Shown one piece after another: positions 33,907-42,481 of a DNA stretch of 64,000 nt. The stretch lies in assembly GCF_007280415.1 (NCBI RefSeq), contig NZ_VKKU01000002.1, forward strand, positions 1,088,501 to 1,152,500, read 5' to 3'. Position 1 is the stretch's first letter; the number at the start of each line of letters is the position of its first letter. A program made the translations under genes and the position numbers. Below the pieces are notes generated by a model. That model was not told where the DNA came from. It saw only the letters and a program-made list of their open reading frames with translations, and did not search any database. The DNA is from Sphingorhabdus contaminans (GTDB lineage: Bacteria; Pseudomonadota; Alphaproteobacteria; Sphingomonadales; Sphingomonadaceae).

Positions 33907-34361
33907 AACATTCCAAGCTCCAGACGGGCTTCATCGGTCATATTGGCCGGGCTCCATGCCGGTTCCCAAACCAGATTCACTTCGGCGTCGCCGATACCCG
34001 GAACGGCCCCTACACGCAGTTCCACTTCGCCCGGCATGGATTCGGCGACGGGGCAATGCGGTGTGGTCAGCGTCATCGAAATCAGGGCATGTCCGTCGTT
34101 GATCTCGACATTGTAGATGAGGCCAAGGTCATAGATATTGACGGGAATTTCAGGGTCGTAAATTTCCTTCAGCGCGGCAATCACAGCCTCATACAGATCG
34201 CCATCCGGCTCTCCAGCAGCAGGCGCAGCCGGCTTCTGCGCCAGAAAGCCTTCCAGATAGTCCTTCTTGCGCTCGAATGTTTCGGCAGCCGTTTCGACCC
34301 GTGCTTTAGGCGGCTTCTCCACGCTTTCGACTTCTTCCATGCGGATGCCATCGTCGCTCAT
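33903..34361 (-). CDS. sufT: SUF system Fe-S assembly protein SufT (MIP18/DUF59 family)
   Basis: 152-aa protein with a C-terminal MIP18/PaaD-like domain: EVIAALKEIYDPEIPVNIYDLGLIYNVEI, LTTPHCPVAESMPGEV and VNLVWEPAWSPANM. The hypercharged 50-aa N-terminal part is variable. SufT homologues act in Fe-S cluster maturation or delivery. It overlaps sufS upstream and the A-type carrier downstream by four bases each. The lone Cys in the TTPHCP motif is the one usually conserved. Confidence 0.9.
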   Translation of the reverse strand: MSDDGIRMEEVESVEKPPKARVETAAETFERKKDYLEGFLAQKPAAPAAGEPDGDLYEAVIAALKEIYDPEIPVNIYDLGLIYNVEINDGHALISMTLTTPHCPVAESMPGEVELRVGAVPGIGDAEVNLVWEPAWSPANMTDEARLELGML

Positions 34362-35569
34362 CCGAAAATCCTTTTCACTCTTTCAAGGCCGCGCACCAAG
34401 GCCGCGACATCGCTTTCATCATTATAAATACCGAAACTTGCCCGCGCTGTTGCCGGGACGCTCAGATGGTCCATCAACGGCTGTGCGCAATGGTGCCCCG
34501 CACGGATGGCCACGCCTTCTTCGTCCAATATGGTGCCGATGTCGTGCGGATGCACCCCTGCCATCGAAAAAGACACAATTCCCGCCGACTTTACAGGGCC
34601 GAAAAGTGTGATCGAATTGATGCTCCGCAACGCGTCCCGCGTCTGCGCAGCAAGGGCGCTTTCATGCGCGAAAATATCTTCTGGGCCGATGGCATCGACG
34701 AAATCAATGGCTGCATGCAACCCCAGCACCTCAATGATCATCGGTGTCCCTGCCTCAAACCGGGAAGGGGGCGGGGCGTAGCTTGTCTTTTCAAAAGTGA
34801 CGCGGTCGATCATCGCGCCGCCACCCTGCCAGGGGGGCATGGATTCAAGCGTTTCCGCCTTTGCCCAGAGGACGCCGACCCCTGTCGGGCCATAAAGCTT
34901 GTGTCCCGAAAAGACATAGAAGTCGCAGCCGAGTTCCGCCATGTTCAACCGCATCCGTGGTGCCGCCTGACAGCCATCCAGCAACAGCTTTGCGCCTACG
35001 GCATGCGCCGCCTTTGCCGCCCGCTTCGCACCGAGCACCGAGCCGAGCACATTGGATACATGGGCCAGCGCGACCAGCCTGTGCTGTTCGGTCAGATTTT
35101 CTTCCAGCCAATCAAGATCGACCAGCCCGTCTGCTGTCAGCGGACATATATCGATATGCGCGCCGACCTTTTCGGCAACCATCTGCCAAGGCACGATGTT
35201 GCTGTGATGCTCCAACTGACTGAGCATGATGCGGTCGCCCGCTTTCAGATGTGCACCGCCCCAGCTCTGCGCGACGAGGTTGATGCCCTCTGTCGCGCCG
35301 CGCACGAAGATAATCTCGTTGGCCGAAGCTGCACTCATGAAGCGCGCCACGCGTTCCCGGGCGGCTTCGAATGCGACGGTCATATGGGCAGAGCGGGCGT
35401 AGACGCCGCGATGCACGGTGGCGTAATTGGTGCCGCCCGCGCGCATCATCGCATCGAGTACTATCTGCGGCTTTTGCGCGGTCGCGGCCGTGTCGAGATA
35501 GTGCCAGTTGTTGGCAAGGCCAGGGAATTGTTCACGCATCTCGGTGGCGATGGACACAGGCGCGTTCAC
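34358..35569 (-). CDS. sufS: Cysteine desulfurase SufS
   Basis: 403-aa PLP enzyme removing sulfur from L-cysteine for cluster assembly. It shows the HLDTAATAQKP entry, the PLP-Lys in FYVFSGHKLYGPTGVG, and the active Cys in the type II loop RAGHHCAQPLMDHL. The start is a GTG at 35569, in GTGA overlap with the sufD stop. The frame runs about 60 codons further upstream, but that part lies over sufD and lacks family similarity. No sufE gene is visible in the window. Confidence 0.95.
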   Translation of the reverse strand: MNAPVSIATEMREQFPGLANNWHYLDTAATAQKPQIVLDAMMRAGGTNYATVHRGVYARSAHMTVAFEAARERVARFMSAASANEIIFVRGATEGINLVAQSWGGAHLKAGDRIMLSQLEHHSNIVPWQMVAEKVGAHIDICPLTADGLVDLDWLEENLTEQHRLVALAHVSNVLGSVLGAKRAAKAAHAVGAKLLLDGCQAAPRMRLNMAELGCDFYVFSGHKLYGPTGVGVLWAKAETLESMPPWQGGGAMIDRVTFEKTSYAPPPSRFEAGTPMIIEVLGLHAAIDFVDAIGPEDIFAHESALAAQTRDALRSINSITLFGPVKSAGIVSFSMAGVHPHDIGTILDEEGVAIRAGHHCAQPLMDHLSVPATARASFGIYNDESDVAALVRGLERVKRIFG

Positions 35570-36300
35570 ACCAGTTCCTCCAGCTTTTCTAAGGCTCGCG
35601 AAGTCAGCATTTCTGCATCTGCCGCGCCTTCGAAAACTCCTGCGACGAAAGCCTGCAGCATAAGCTTCTTTGCATCGGCCGGTGTCAGACCGCGCGCCTG
35701 CAGATAGAATAACCCCATCGGGTCCAGCTCGCCAATGGCACAGCCATGCGCACATTTGACATCATCGGCATAGATTTCGAGTTCGGGTTTCGCGTTCGCC
35801 GTGGCGCTGCGGTCGAGCAGCATGGCTTTGACCGATTGTTCGCTGTCGGTGGCCTGTGCATCCCGGGCAACAGCAACTTTACCCAGATAGGTTCCGGTCG
35901 CCGTCCCGGCTAGGACCGAGCGCACCATTTGCGAGGAGGTGGCGCCGGGTTCGGCATGGGTCACCGTCGTCACAATTTCGAGATTCTGTGTGTCCCCGCC
36001 AATCTGCACCGCGCCCAGTTTGAAATCCGCGCCTTCGTGCAGTGTGACGTTCAGTTCCACGCGGCCATAATTGCCGCCGATGTTCAGCACATGGACAGTT
36101 GCGGTTGCGCCCTTACCGATCGCGATGTCGAGCTGGTGGATCGCGCCGCTGTCCTGAACGATTGTGCGCGCAAAATGCCCGTTCGCTGGTACCAGTATCG
36201 CTTCTGCGTCTGGCAAAGGCCATGCGGCTTTGACGGCGGCGATGTCGCTGTAACGCCATGCCTCATCGCGGTGTGTGGGCAGGGTCGTTGTCCCGCTCAT
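35566..36300 (-). CDS. sufD: Fe-S scaffold subunit SufD (short)
   Basis: 244-aa SufD, the partner of SufB in the SufBC2D scaffold. The C-terminal SufB/D core is clear: VKCAHGCAIGELDPMGLFYLQARG and the helical end AKKLMLQAFVAGVFEG. At 244 aa it lacks most of the N-terminal helical domain of the E. coli protein (about 420 aa), which is usual in alphaproteobacteria. The ATG overlaps the stop of the 187-aa membrane gene that splits it from sufC. Confidence 0.92.
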   Translation of the reverse strand: MSGTTTLPTHRDEAWRYSDIAAVKAAWPLPDAEAILVPANGHFARTIVQDSGAIHQLDIAIGKGATATVHVLNIGGNYGRVELNVTLHEGADFKLGAVQIGGDTQNLEIVTTVTHAEPGATSSQMVRSVLAGTATGTYLGKVAVARDAQATDSEQSVKAMLLDRSATANAKPELEIYADDVKCAHGCAIGELDPMGLFYLQARGLTPADAKKLMLQAFVAGVFEGAADAEMLTSRALEKLEELV

Positions 36301-36860
36301 ACCGCGTCACCCGGCTTTTTCATGGCCCAGATTGCGTAGACATAGGTCAGCGCGGCGGCGCCTGCGACCGCAGCCGTTTTAATGGCATCGGGCGCAAACA
36401 TATAGGCGGCATAGCAAAGCGCGGCGCGGATAATGAAATGGATCATACCCGCGCGGTCATTGGCGCACCAACCGTGCGGGACCCAGATCATGCCGGCCAA
36501 TATGGCAAGGCCGAGAACCAGAAGTTCAAGCGACTGCGCCGCCTGTGCCGCGAAAATGACGAAGGGTATGATCAGCGCGATGACGAAAATGAACTGCATG
36601 AACAATTGCGTCAGCGGATTCTTGTTGGACTGCGTCGAAAGTCCTTTGGCGCCCCTTATCTTGTCGATCACAATAGACAGAGGCAAAGGCGCTGCGGCCG
36701 CGGTGAACGCAACCCATGCCGGCATCGCATCGCCCAGTTGCCAGCTGATCAGCGCCAGCGCACCCCACGCAATCAGCCCGCCAATCGGCATCCCGGCGGT
36801 ACTGTCGTCCAGATATTGGCGCTGCAGTTCCACAAGGGGTTGGGTGTGCATTTCGGTCAT
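36297..36860 (-). CDS. Membrane protein of unknown function within the suf operon
   Basis: 187-aa integral membrane protein with about six hydrophobic segments: residues 24-42, 47-64, 88-107, 111-128, 139-156 and 160-178. It has a short cytoplasmic start (TEMHTQPLVELQRQYLDDS) and a Lys-rich loop (DKIRGAKGLSTQSNKNP). No metal or catalytic motif stands out; the WCANDR segment has the only notable Cys with neighbours. It resembles multi-span DUF7010-like proteins in shape only. Both ends overlap by four bases, with sufC upstream and sufD downstream, so it is translated as part of the operon. Confidence 0.8.
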   Translation of the reverse strand: MTEMHTQPLVELQRQYLDDSTAGMPIGGLIAWGALALISWQLGDAMPAWVAFTAAAAPLPLSIVIDKIRGAKGLSTQSNKNPLTQLFMQFIFVIALIIPFVIFAAQAAQSLELLVLGLAILAGMIWVPHGWCANDRAGMIHFIIRAALCYAAYMFAPDAIKTAAVAGAAALTYVYAIWAMKKPGDAV

Positions 36861-37600
36861 GCGGCAATCTCCGCATAACCATGCTCTTCCAGTTCCAGCG
36901 CAAGCTCCGCGCCGCCGGTCCGCGTGATCCGGCCATCGGCGAGAACATGGACGAAGTCGGGCTTCACATAGTCGAGCAGCCGCTGGTAATGGGTGATGAG
37001 CAGAACAGCCTTGTCGGGCTTGCGCATGATGCGGTTGATGCCGTCGCCAACCACGCGCAGCGCATCGATGTCGAGGCCGCTGTCAGTCTCGTCCAGGATT
37101 GCAAGCGCGGGATCGATGATACCCATTTGCACCATCTCGTTACGCTTTTTCTCGCCACCGGAAAATCCGACATTCACCGGACGTTTCAGCATGTCCATGT
37201 CCATGCCCATCGCATCAGCCTGCGCGCGTGCGACTTTCAGGAACTCGGCGCCCGAAAGCGGGTCTTCGCCACGCTGCTTGCGCTGCGCATTCAAAGCCTC
37301 GCGCAGGAATTGCACATTCGACACACCAGGGATTTCAACCGGATATTGGAAACCCAGAAACAGGCCAGCGGCGGCACGCTCATGCGGCTCCATGCCAAGC
37401 AGATCTTCGCCGTTGAACGTCACCGATCCTTCGGTCACTTCATATCCGGGTCGTCCTGAGAGCACATAGCCCAGCGTCGATTTGCCCGCACCATTGGGGC
37501 CCATGATCGCATGGATCTCGCCCGCGTTCAGGCTAAGCGTAAGCCCCTTCAGGATCGGCTTGTCGGCAACGGTGGCGTGGAGGTTAGTTATTTGAAGCAT
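36857..37600 (-). CDS. sufC: Fe-S assembly ATPase SufC
   Basis: 247-aa ABC-type ATPase that drives the SufBCD scaffold. Walker A GPNGAGKSTLGYVLSG, the signature VGFSGGEKKRNE, Walker B LAILDETDSGLD and the H-loop ITHYQRLL are complete. There is no membrane partner in the classical sense; SufC works with SufB and SufD in the cytoplasm. Its first 17 bases overlap the end of the 141-aa upstream gene, an unusually long overlap for this operon, and its stop overlaps the membrane gene by four bases. Confidence 0.96.
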   Translation of the reverse strand: MLQITNLHATVADKPILKGLTLSLNAGEIHAIMGPNGAGKSTLGYVLSGRPGYEVTEGSVTFNGEDLLGMEPHERAAAGLFLGFQYPVEIPGVSNVQFLREALNAQRKQRGEDPLSGAEFLKVARAQADAMGMDMDMLKRPVNVGFSGGEKKRNEMVQMGIIDPALAILDETDSGLDIDALRVVGDGINRIMRKPDKAVLLITHYQRLLDYVKPDFVHVLADGRITRTGGAELALELEEHGYAEIAA

Positions 37601-38009
37601 ATTCTCTCTTCAATCCATAAGGGCCGCTATATTCAATCCGACCCGGAAAGTGCCCGCCTTTTGAGTAGATGGTGATCATGGCGTCGGCGATGATCTGGTT
37701 GATGTCGTGCGGGACCACATCGCCCAGAATCCGTTTTGGTTTGGCATATGTGTGCAGCGAGATACGGGGTGCCGAACCATAAACTTCAACCAGCTTTCCA
37801 TCCTTGCCGGGCGTCCATGCCGCATCAAAAAGCTCGCCTTCGGCGGTCACCGTAAATTTCCAGTCGGCATGTTCAAACCGCCAGATGCCGCCAATTTCAT
37901 GCTGCTCGGGGCGTCGGCCCAGGCCGCTCTCCCAAACGACAGAGATTTGGCGTTTCTCTTCGACAACTGTCGGCTCTCCGTGCGGGTCAAGACGATAGGT
38001 AAATGTCAC
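37584..38009 (-). CDS. Protein of unknown function between sufB and sufC
   Basis: 141-aa soluble protein of no family I recognise. It starts [20 protein letters not shown], has an aromatic-rich middle ([24 protein letters not shown]), contains [20 protein letters not shown], and ends with a basic segment after [15 protein letters not shown]. It has no Cys, so it does not bind a cluster through thiolates, and no signal or membrane helix. Predicted content is mostly beta. It is locked between sufB (4-bp overlap) and sufC (17-bp overlap), so a role in cluster assembly or its control is likely by context alone. Confidence 0.8.
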   Translation of the reverse strand: MTFTYRLDPHGEPTVVEEKRQISVVWESGLGRRPEQHEIGGIWRFEHADWKFTVTAEGELFDAAWTPGKDGKLVEVYGSAPRISLHTYAKPKRILGDVVPHDINQIIADAMITIYSKGGHFPGRIEYSGPYGLKREYASNN

Positions 38010-39487
38010 CCCACCGACCCTTCAAGACTGATCCCCAAAAGCTTCTGGGCCTCGACGGCAAATTCCATCGGTAATTGCTGCAGCACTTCCTTGGCGAAGC
38101 CGTTGACGATCAGAGCGACTGCCTCTTCCTGCCCCAGCCCACGCTGCATCGCGTAGAATAGCTGGTCGTCGGAAATCTTGCTGGTTGTTGCCTCATGTTC
38201 AATCTGGGCGCTGGGGTTGCGGACCTCGATATAGGGTACGGTGTGCGCCCCGCACATGGAGCCCAAGAGCAGGGAATCACACTGGGTAAAGTTACGCACC
38301 CCTTCCGCATTGGGCGCGACGCGCACCAGTCCGCGGTAGGTGTTGTTGCTGTGCCCGGCGCTAATGCCTTTTGACACGATGGTGGAGCGTGAGCCCTTGC
38401 CATTGTGGATCATCTTGGTGCCTGTGTCGGCCTGCTGGTAATTGTTGGTCACCGCGACCGAGTAAAATTCGCCGACACTGTTTTCGCCGTTCAGGACGCA
38501 TGACGGATATTTCCAGGTCACGGCGCTGCCGGTTTCGACCTGCGTCCAGGACACTTTGCTGTTGTGGCCCTGGCACAGGGCGCGCTTGGTCACGAAATTA
38601 TAGATACCGCCCTTGCCCTCTGCATCGCCGGGATACCAGTTCTGCACGGTCGAATATTTAATCTCGGCATCGTCGAGCGCGACAAGTTCGACCACAGCGG
38701 CGTGGAGCTGGTTTTCGTCGCGCATCGGCGCGGTGCAGCCTTCAAGATAGGACACATAGCTGCCCTTGTCGGCCACGATCAGCGTGCGTTCAAACTGGCC
38801 GGTATTTTCGGCATTGATGCGGAAATAGGTCGACAATTCCATCGGGCAGCGAACACCTTCGGGAATGTAGACGAAGGTACCGTCGGAAAACACGGCGCAG
38901 TTCAGTGTCGCAAAATAATTGTCGTGCATCGGCACAACCTTGCCGAGCCACTTTTTCACCAGTTCCGGATATTCCTTGATGGCTTCCGAAATGGACCGGA
39001 AAATCACGCCCGCGCGCTCCAGTTCGGCGCGGAAGGTGGTCGCGACGCTGACGCTGTCGAACACCGCATCGACGGCAACCTTGCGTGCGCCTTCGACACC
39101 GGCGAGCACTTCCTGCTCCGCGATGGGAATGCCAAGCTTTTCGTAAACGCGCAGGATTTCGGGATCTACCTCGTCCAGCGAATTCAGCTTGGGCTTCGCC
39201 TTTGGCGCGGCATAATAATAAGCGTCTTGATAATCGATAGGCGGGACATTCAGCTTGGCCCAGTCTGGCGGCGTCATCGTCTTCCACATGGCAAAGGCCT
39301 TCAGCCGCCATTCGAGCATCCATTCCGGTTCGTTCTTCTTTGCCGAAATGAACCGGACCGTATCTTCGTTCAGCCCCTTGGGCGCGAAATCGGTTTCGAT
39401 ATCGGATGACCAGCCATGTTCATAATCCGCAACCTTTTCGGCGGCGTCCCACGCGGCTTGATCCTTCATGGCGGTATCGTCGGTCAT
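38006..39487 (-). CDS. sufB: Fe-S scaffold subunit SufB
   Basis: 493-aa SufB, the scaffold on which clusters are built. Conserved parts are [21 protein letters not shown] [17 protein letters not shown], the core [45 protein letters not shown] with conserved Cys nearby, and [24 protein letters not shown]. The length matches the family. The start at 39487 overlaps the rrf2 stop as ATGA; the longer open frame upstream only repeats rrf2 sequence. Confidence 0.96.
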   Translation of the reverse strand: MTDDTAMKDQAAWDAAEKVADYEHGWSSDIETDFAPKGLNEDTVRFISAKKNEPEWMLEWRLKAFAMWKTMTPPDWAKLNVPPIDYQDAYYYAAPKAKPKLNSLDEVDPEILRVYEKLGIPIAEQEVLAGVEGARKVAVDAVFDSVSVATTFRAELERAGVIFRSISEAIKEYPELVKKWLGKVVPMHDNYFATLNCAVFSDGTFVYIPEGVRCPMELSTYFRINAENTGQFERTLIVADKGSYVSYLEGCTAPMRDENQLHAAVVELVALDDAEIKYSTVQNWYPGDAEGKGGIYNFVTKRALCQGHNSKVSWTQVETGSAVTWKYPSCVLNGENSVGEFYSVAVTNNYQQADTGTKMIHNGKGSRSTIVSKGISAGHSNNTYRGLVRVAPNAEGVRNFTQCDSLLLGSMCGAHTVPYIEVRNPSAQIEHEATTSKISDDQLFYAMQRGLGQEEAVALIVNGFAKEVLQQLPMEFAVEAQKLLGISLEGSVG

Positions 39488-39897
39488 GCGGTGTGCCCCA
39501 TGGCAAGGCTGCTGAGCGAAACATCGGAAAGTGCACTGCGGACCGCATTGTTCACGATTGCCCAATGGGGTTTGATATTGCAGTCGGGCTCAATCGCGCA
39601 GTTGCAGGTGGATGCGTTGATACAATTGGTCATGGCAATAGGCCCTTCCACCGCCTCGATAATGTCGGCCAGTGTGATCGCGGCCGCCGGACGGGCAAGC
39701 TGGATGCCACCGCCTGCACCGCGGACCGAGCGCAGGAGTCCGCCTTTGGTCAGGATACTGACCAGTTTCTGGACGGTAGGAAGCGCGATCCCTGTTTCAC
39801 CCGACAGTTCCGTGGCGGACGTGCGCATGCCGCCGCAATGACGCGACGCCGCGCTCATCACGACCACTGCATAATCTGCCATATTGGACAAACGCAT
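39484..39897 (-). CDS. Rrf2-family regulator of the suf operon (SUF-regulator type)
   Basis: 137-aa Rrf2 winged-helix protein. The N-terminal [20 protein letters not shown] and [17 protein letters not shown] give the HTH. The cluster-binding loop has cysteines at 92, 98, 100 and 106 ([15 protein letters not shown]), more than the three of IscR, as in the suf-linked regulator subfamily. It is the first gene of the operon, so it probably represses or senses its own cluster supply. The 65-bp leader upstream (39898-39962) is AT-rich and should hold the promoter; I cannot assign a box there. Confidence 0.92.
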   Translation of the reverse strand: MRLSNMADYAVVVMSAASRHCGGMRTSATELSGETGIALPTVQKLVSILTKGGLLRSVRGAGGGIQLARPAAAITLADIIEAVEGPIAMTNCINASTCNCAIEPDCNIKPHWAIVNNAVRSALSDVSLSSLAMGHTA

Positions 39898-39962
39898 CTG
39901 CCAAACCCTAATCAGACAAAATTATTCCGATTTCAGGCAAATGGTCCCTTTGACCGAAAAAA

Positions 39963-40898
39963 TCAACCCGGAAAGGTCTCGATGTCGCGGTAATTGTCCT
40001 TGGAAAGCCATATCCGCAGGATTTTGGTGTCATCCCCGTCAAGGGCGCCTGGTGTCCGTCCGGCAAATTGCCGGATTTCACGAATCATGTGCGGCTGATC
40101 GTAGAAAAGCGACTCGATTTGCGTGCGCAGCGCATCGTTGCAATGGGGGTCAATCAACATGCTCGCCGCCCGCAACGCCCGGTATTTTCGCATCAACTGT
40201 TTGGGAGCGGAGCCGAAATAGCGGGTGATGAGTCGCGCAGCCGTGCTGCGGGACATGTCGAGCAACGGGTAAAGCTGTTCGACATCGGGGTCCAGATCGC
40301 TGGACAGCCAGTTGATAACGGTCTGCACCATGTGGAGATGTGATGGCGGCACCGGGCGGACATGCGAAAGAAGGAGGGCGGTTGCCTTTTCAACCATCTC
40401 GGCCACACGCATCGTTCCTTGACTGTGCCCGGCCCGAAATTCCTCTGCCAACTGGTCGATCTGCGGACCGAAAAGTTCCGCCGCCGGAACCGCCCTGTCG
40501 GCGAAAAGATTGGCTGCTTTCCCTGTAAGCGCCACGAAACCCAGGGGCGACAGGGCGAAGCCCAGATCATAAAGGGGGCCTTCAAAATCAAATTCGGCGG
40601 CGGCCAGACCCGGTCCGAACACCGTGGCATCGGCGACTTCTACTATATCCCCGTTTTGAAATTTCAACGTCCCCCGTCCGCTGAGCAGGAATATAAGATG
40701 GCCCAGGGCCGCAGGTTGGCGGTCGCGGATGGCGGGTTCATCGCACCGGAAAAAATAGATCTGCGTGACATAGGGCGACAGTTCTGCCGCGGGTGCAAAA
40801 TGCGACACCTCGATTTTGTCGGGCGGGGTATAGGACGGGCGCAGGTCGCAGGTTGACGCACCGGTACGTTCAAGTCCGTCACTGCGACTTTCATGCAT
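39963..40898 (-). CDS. AraC-family transcriptional regulator
   Basis: 311-aa regulator with a ligand-binding N-terminal half (about 30-160, ending EVADATVFGPGL and a following helical part) and a C-terminal AraC-type HTH pair at about 205-300 (LYPLLDMSRSTAARLITRYFGSAPKQLMRKYRALRAASML and the later DQPHMIREIRQFAG). The second HTH keeps the usual RxFxG-like spacing. It is on the same strand as glpD, which ends 86 bp upstream, but probably has its own promoter there. Target genes are not evident. Confidence 0.88.
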   Translation of the reverse strand: MHESRSDGLERTGASTCDLRPSYTPPDKIEVSHFAPAAELSPYVTQIYFFRCDEPAIRDRQPAALGHLIFLLSGRGTLKFQNGDIVEVADATVFGPGLAAAEFDFEGPLYDLGFALSPLGFVALTGKAANLFADRAVPAAELFGPQIDQLAEEFRAGHSQGTMRVAEMVEKATALLLSHVRPVPPSHLHMVQTVINWLSSDLDPDVEQLYPLLDMSRSTAARLITRYFGSAPKQLMRKYRALRAASMLIDPHCNDALRTQIESLFYDQPHMIREIRQFAGRTPGALDGDDTKILRIWLSKDNYRDIETFPG

Positions 40899-40984
40899 GA
40901 AAGCGACCCCGATTTTCCGTTATGCCTGTTGTTGCCCCTTTGGCGTAAAGCAGAAGCTAGGCGAGAGCAGCAAAAGCTGCAAGC

Positions 40985-42481
40985 TCATCTCTTGCCCTGT
41001 ATATAGGCATCCAGTGTAGCGCGTTGCGCGCTGTCAAAACGCAGTCCCAATTTGCTGCGCCGCCAGAGTATATCGTCTGCCGATCGCGCCCATTCGTGCG
41101 TGATCAGATAGTCGACCTCCGCCGCGTAAAGACCGTGACCAAAGTCCGTTCCCAGATCGGCGAGCGCCTTGGCATTGCCGAGCCAGTTTCGCGCATAGCT
41201 GCCGTAAGACCGAACCAGCCGCCTGATAAGTGGCATAGGGAGAAACGGATAAAGCGCGGCCAATTGTCCACCTAAGGCCTCTGCCCCTTCCATAGGGAAA
41301 TCGCCCCCCGGCAGCGGCTTTTCCAGCGTCCAGCTCGGCCCCGCTAGCATCGGCAGATAGGGGGCCAATTTGCCGACCGCGCTTTCGGCCAGGTGCCGGT
41401 AAGTCGTGATTTTCCCGCCAAATATGGACAGCAAGGGCGCAGCCCCGTCGGCGTCGGTGTCCAGATCGAAATGATAGCCCCGTGATGCCGTTTCCGGTTT
41501 ACCTGAACCATCGTCGACCAGCGGCCGGACACCGGCATAGCTGTAGATCACATCGTCGGGCGTGATCTTCTGTTTGAAATAGACGCCTGCCGATTCACAA
41601 ATGTAGCGGATCTCTTCCTCGGTCGCGGTGATATTGTCGAGCGGTCCCTGATGATCGGCGTCCGTGGTGCCGATCAGGGTAAAATCATCCTCATAGGGAA
41701 TGGCAAAAAAGATACGGCCATCAGGGTTTTGGCAGAAATAGGCCTGCGGCGTATCGAACATTTTTGCTACAACTATATGCGACCCCCGCACAAGACGGAT
41801 ATGTTCATCAGGCTTGCGTTGATGCCCTGTCGTTCGTGCCAAGAGGTCGAGAACTGCAGGGCCCGCTGCATTTGCCACTGCACGCGCCGCAACGGCGGGC
41901 TGGCCCGCAATCGTGATATGCCACAAGCCGTCACAGCGCTCGAGATGGGTGACCTCGGCCCGGGTGCGTATGTCGGCACCATGTTCGGCTGCATCCATCG
42001 CGTTCAGAACGACGAGCCGTGCATCGTCGACCCAGCAATCCGAATACTCGAAGGCTTTGTCATATTCCGGCTTTAAGGGTGCACCCGCCGGTGAGTCCTT
42101 CAGATGAAGTGTGCGGGTGGCAGGCAGTTTCTTTCGCCCCCCGATATGATCATACAAAAACAGACCCAGCCGGACGAGCCAGGCCGGACGTATTCCCTTT
42201 TGATGGGGCAATACAAAACGCAAAGGCCAAATGATGTGGGGCGCGATTGCCCAAAGCCGCTCGCGTTCGATCAGCGATTCGCGCACCAGCGCAAATTCAT
42301 AATGCTCCAGATAGCGCAAGCCGCCATGGATCAGTTTTGTCGATGCCGACGATGTCCCCCGCGCCAGATCGCCCCGTTCCAGCAAAAGCACCTTCGCCCC
42401 CCGTCCGGCGGCGTCGCGGGCTATTCCTGTACCATTTACGCCGCCACCGACGATGACGAGATCATATATCTGTTCGGTCAT
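40985..42481 (-). CDS. glpD: Aerobic glycerol-3-phosphate dehydrogenase
   Basis: 498-aa FAD enzyme oxidising glycerol-3-phosphate to DHAP at the inner membrane, with electrons passed to quinone. The dinucleotide fold is DLVIVGGGVNGTGIARDAAGRG at the N-terminus; other family blocks are SSASTKLIHGGLRYLEHYEFALVRESL, the FAD-contact region GTTDADH and the C-terminal DAO_C domain (YLITHEWARSADDILWRRSKLGL). I start at 42481, in ATGA overlap with the YeiH gene stop; the longer frame upstream lies in that gene. No glpK or glpF is near. Confidence 0.95.
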   Translation of the reverse strand: MTEQIYDLVIVGGGVNGTGIARDAAGRGAKVLLLERGDLARGTSSASTKLIHGGLRYLEHYEFALVRESLIERERLWAIAPHIIWPLRFVLPHQKGIRPAWLVRLGLFLYDHIGGRKKLPATRTLHLKDSPAGAPLKPEYDKAFEYSDCWVDDARLVVLNAMDAAEHGADIRTRAEVTHLERCDGLWHITIAGQPAVAARAVANAAGPAVLDLLARTTGHQRKPDEHIRLVRGSHIVVAKMFDTPQAYFCQNPDGRIFFAIPYEDDFTLIGTTDADHQGPLDNITATEEEIRYICESAGVYFKQKITPDDVIYSYAGVRPLVDDGSGKPETASRGYHFDLDTDADGAAPLLSIFGGKITTYRHLAESAVGKLAPYLPMLAGPSWTLEKPLPGGDFPMEGAEALGGQLAALYPFLPMPLIRRLVRSYGSYARNWLGNAKALADLGTDFGHGLYAAEVDYLITHEWARSADDILWRRSKLGLRFDSAQRATLDAYIQGKR

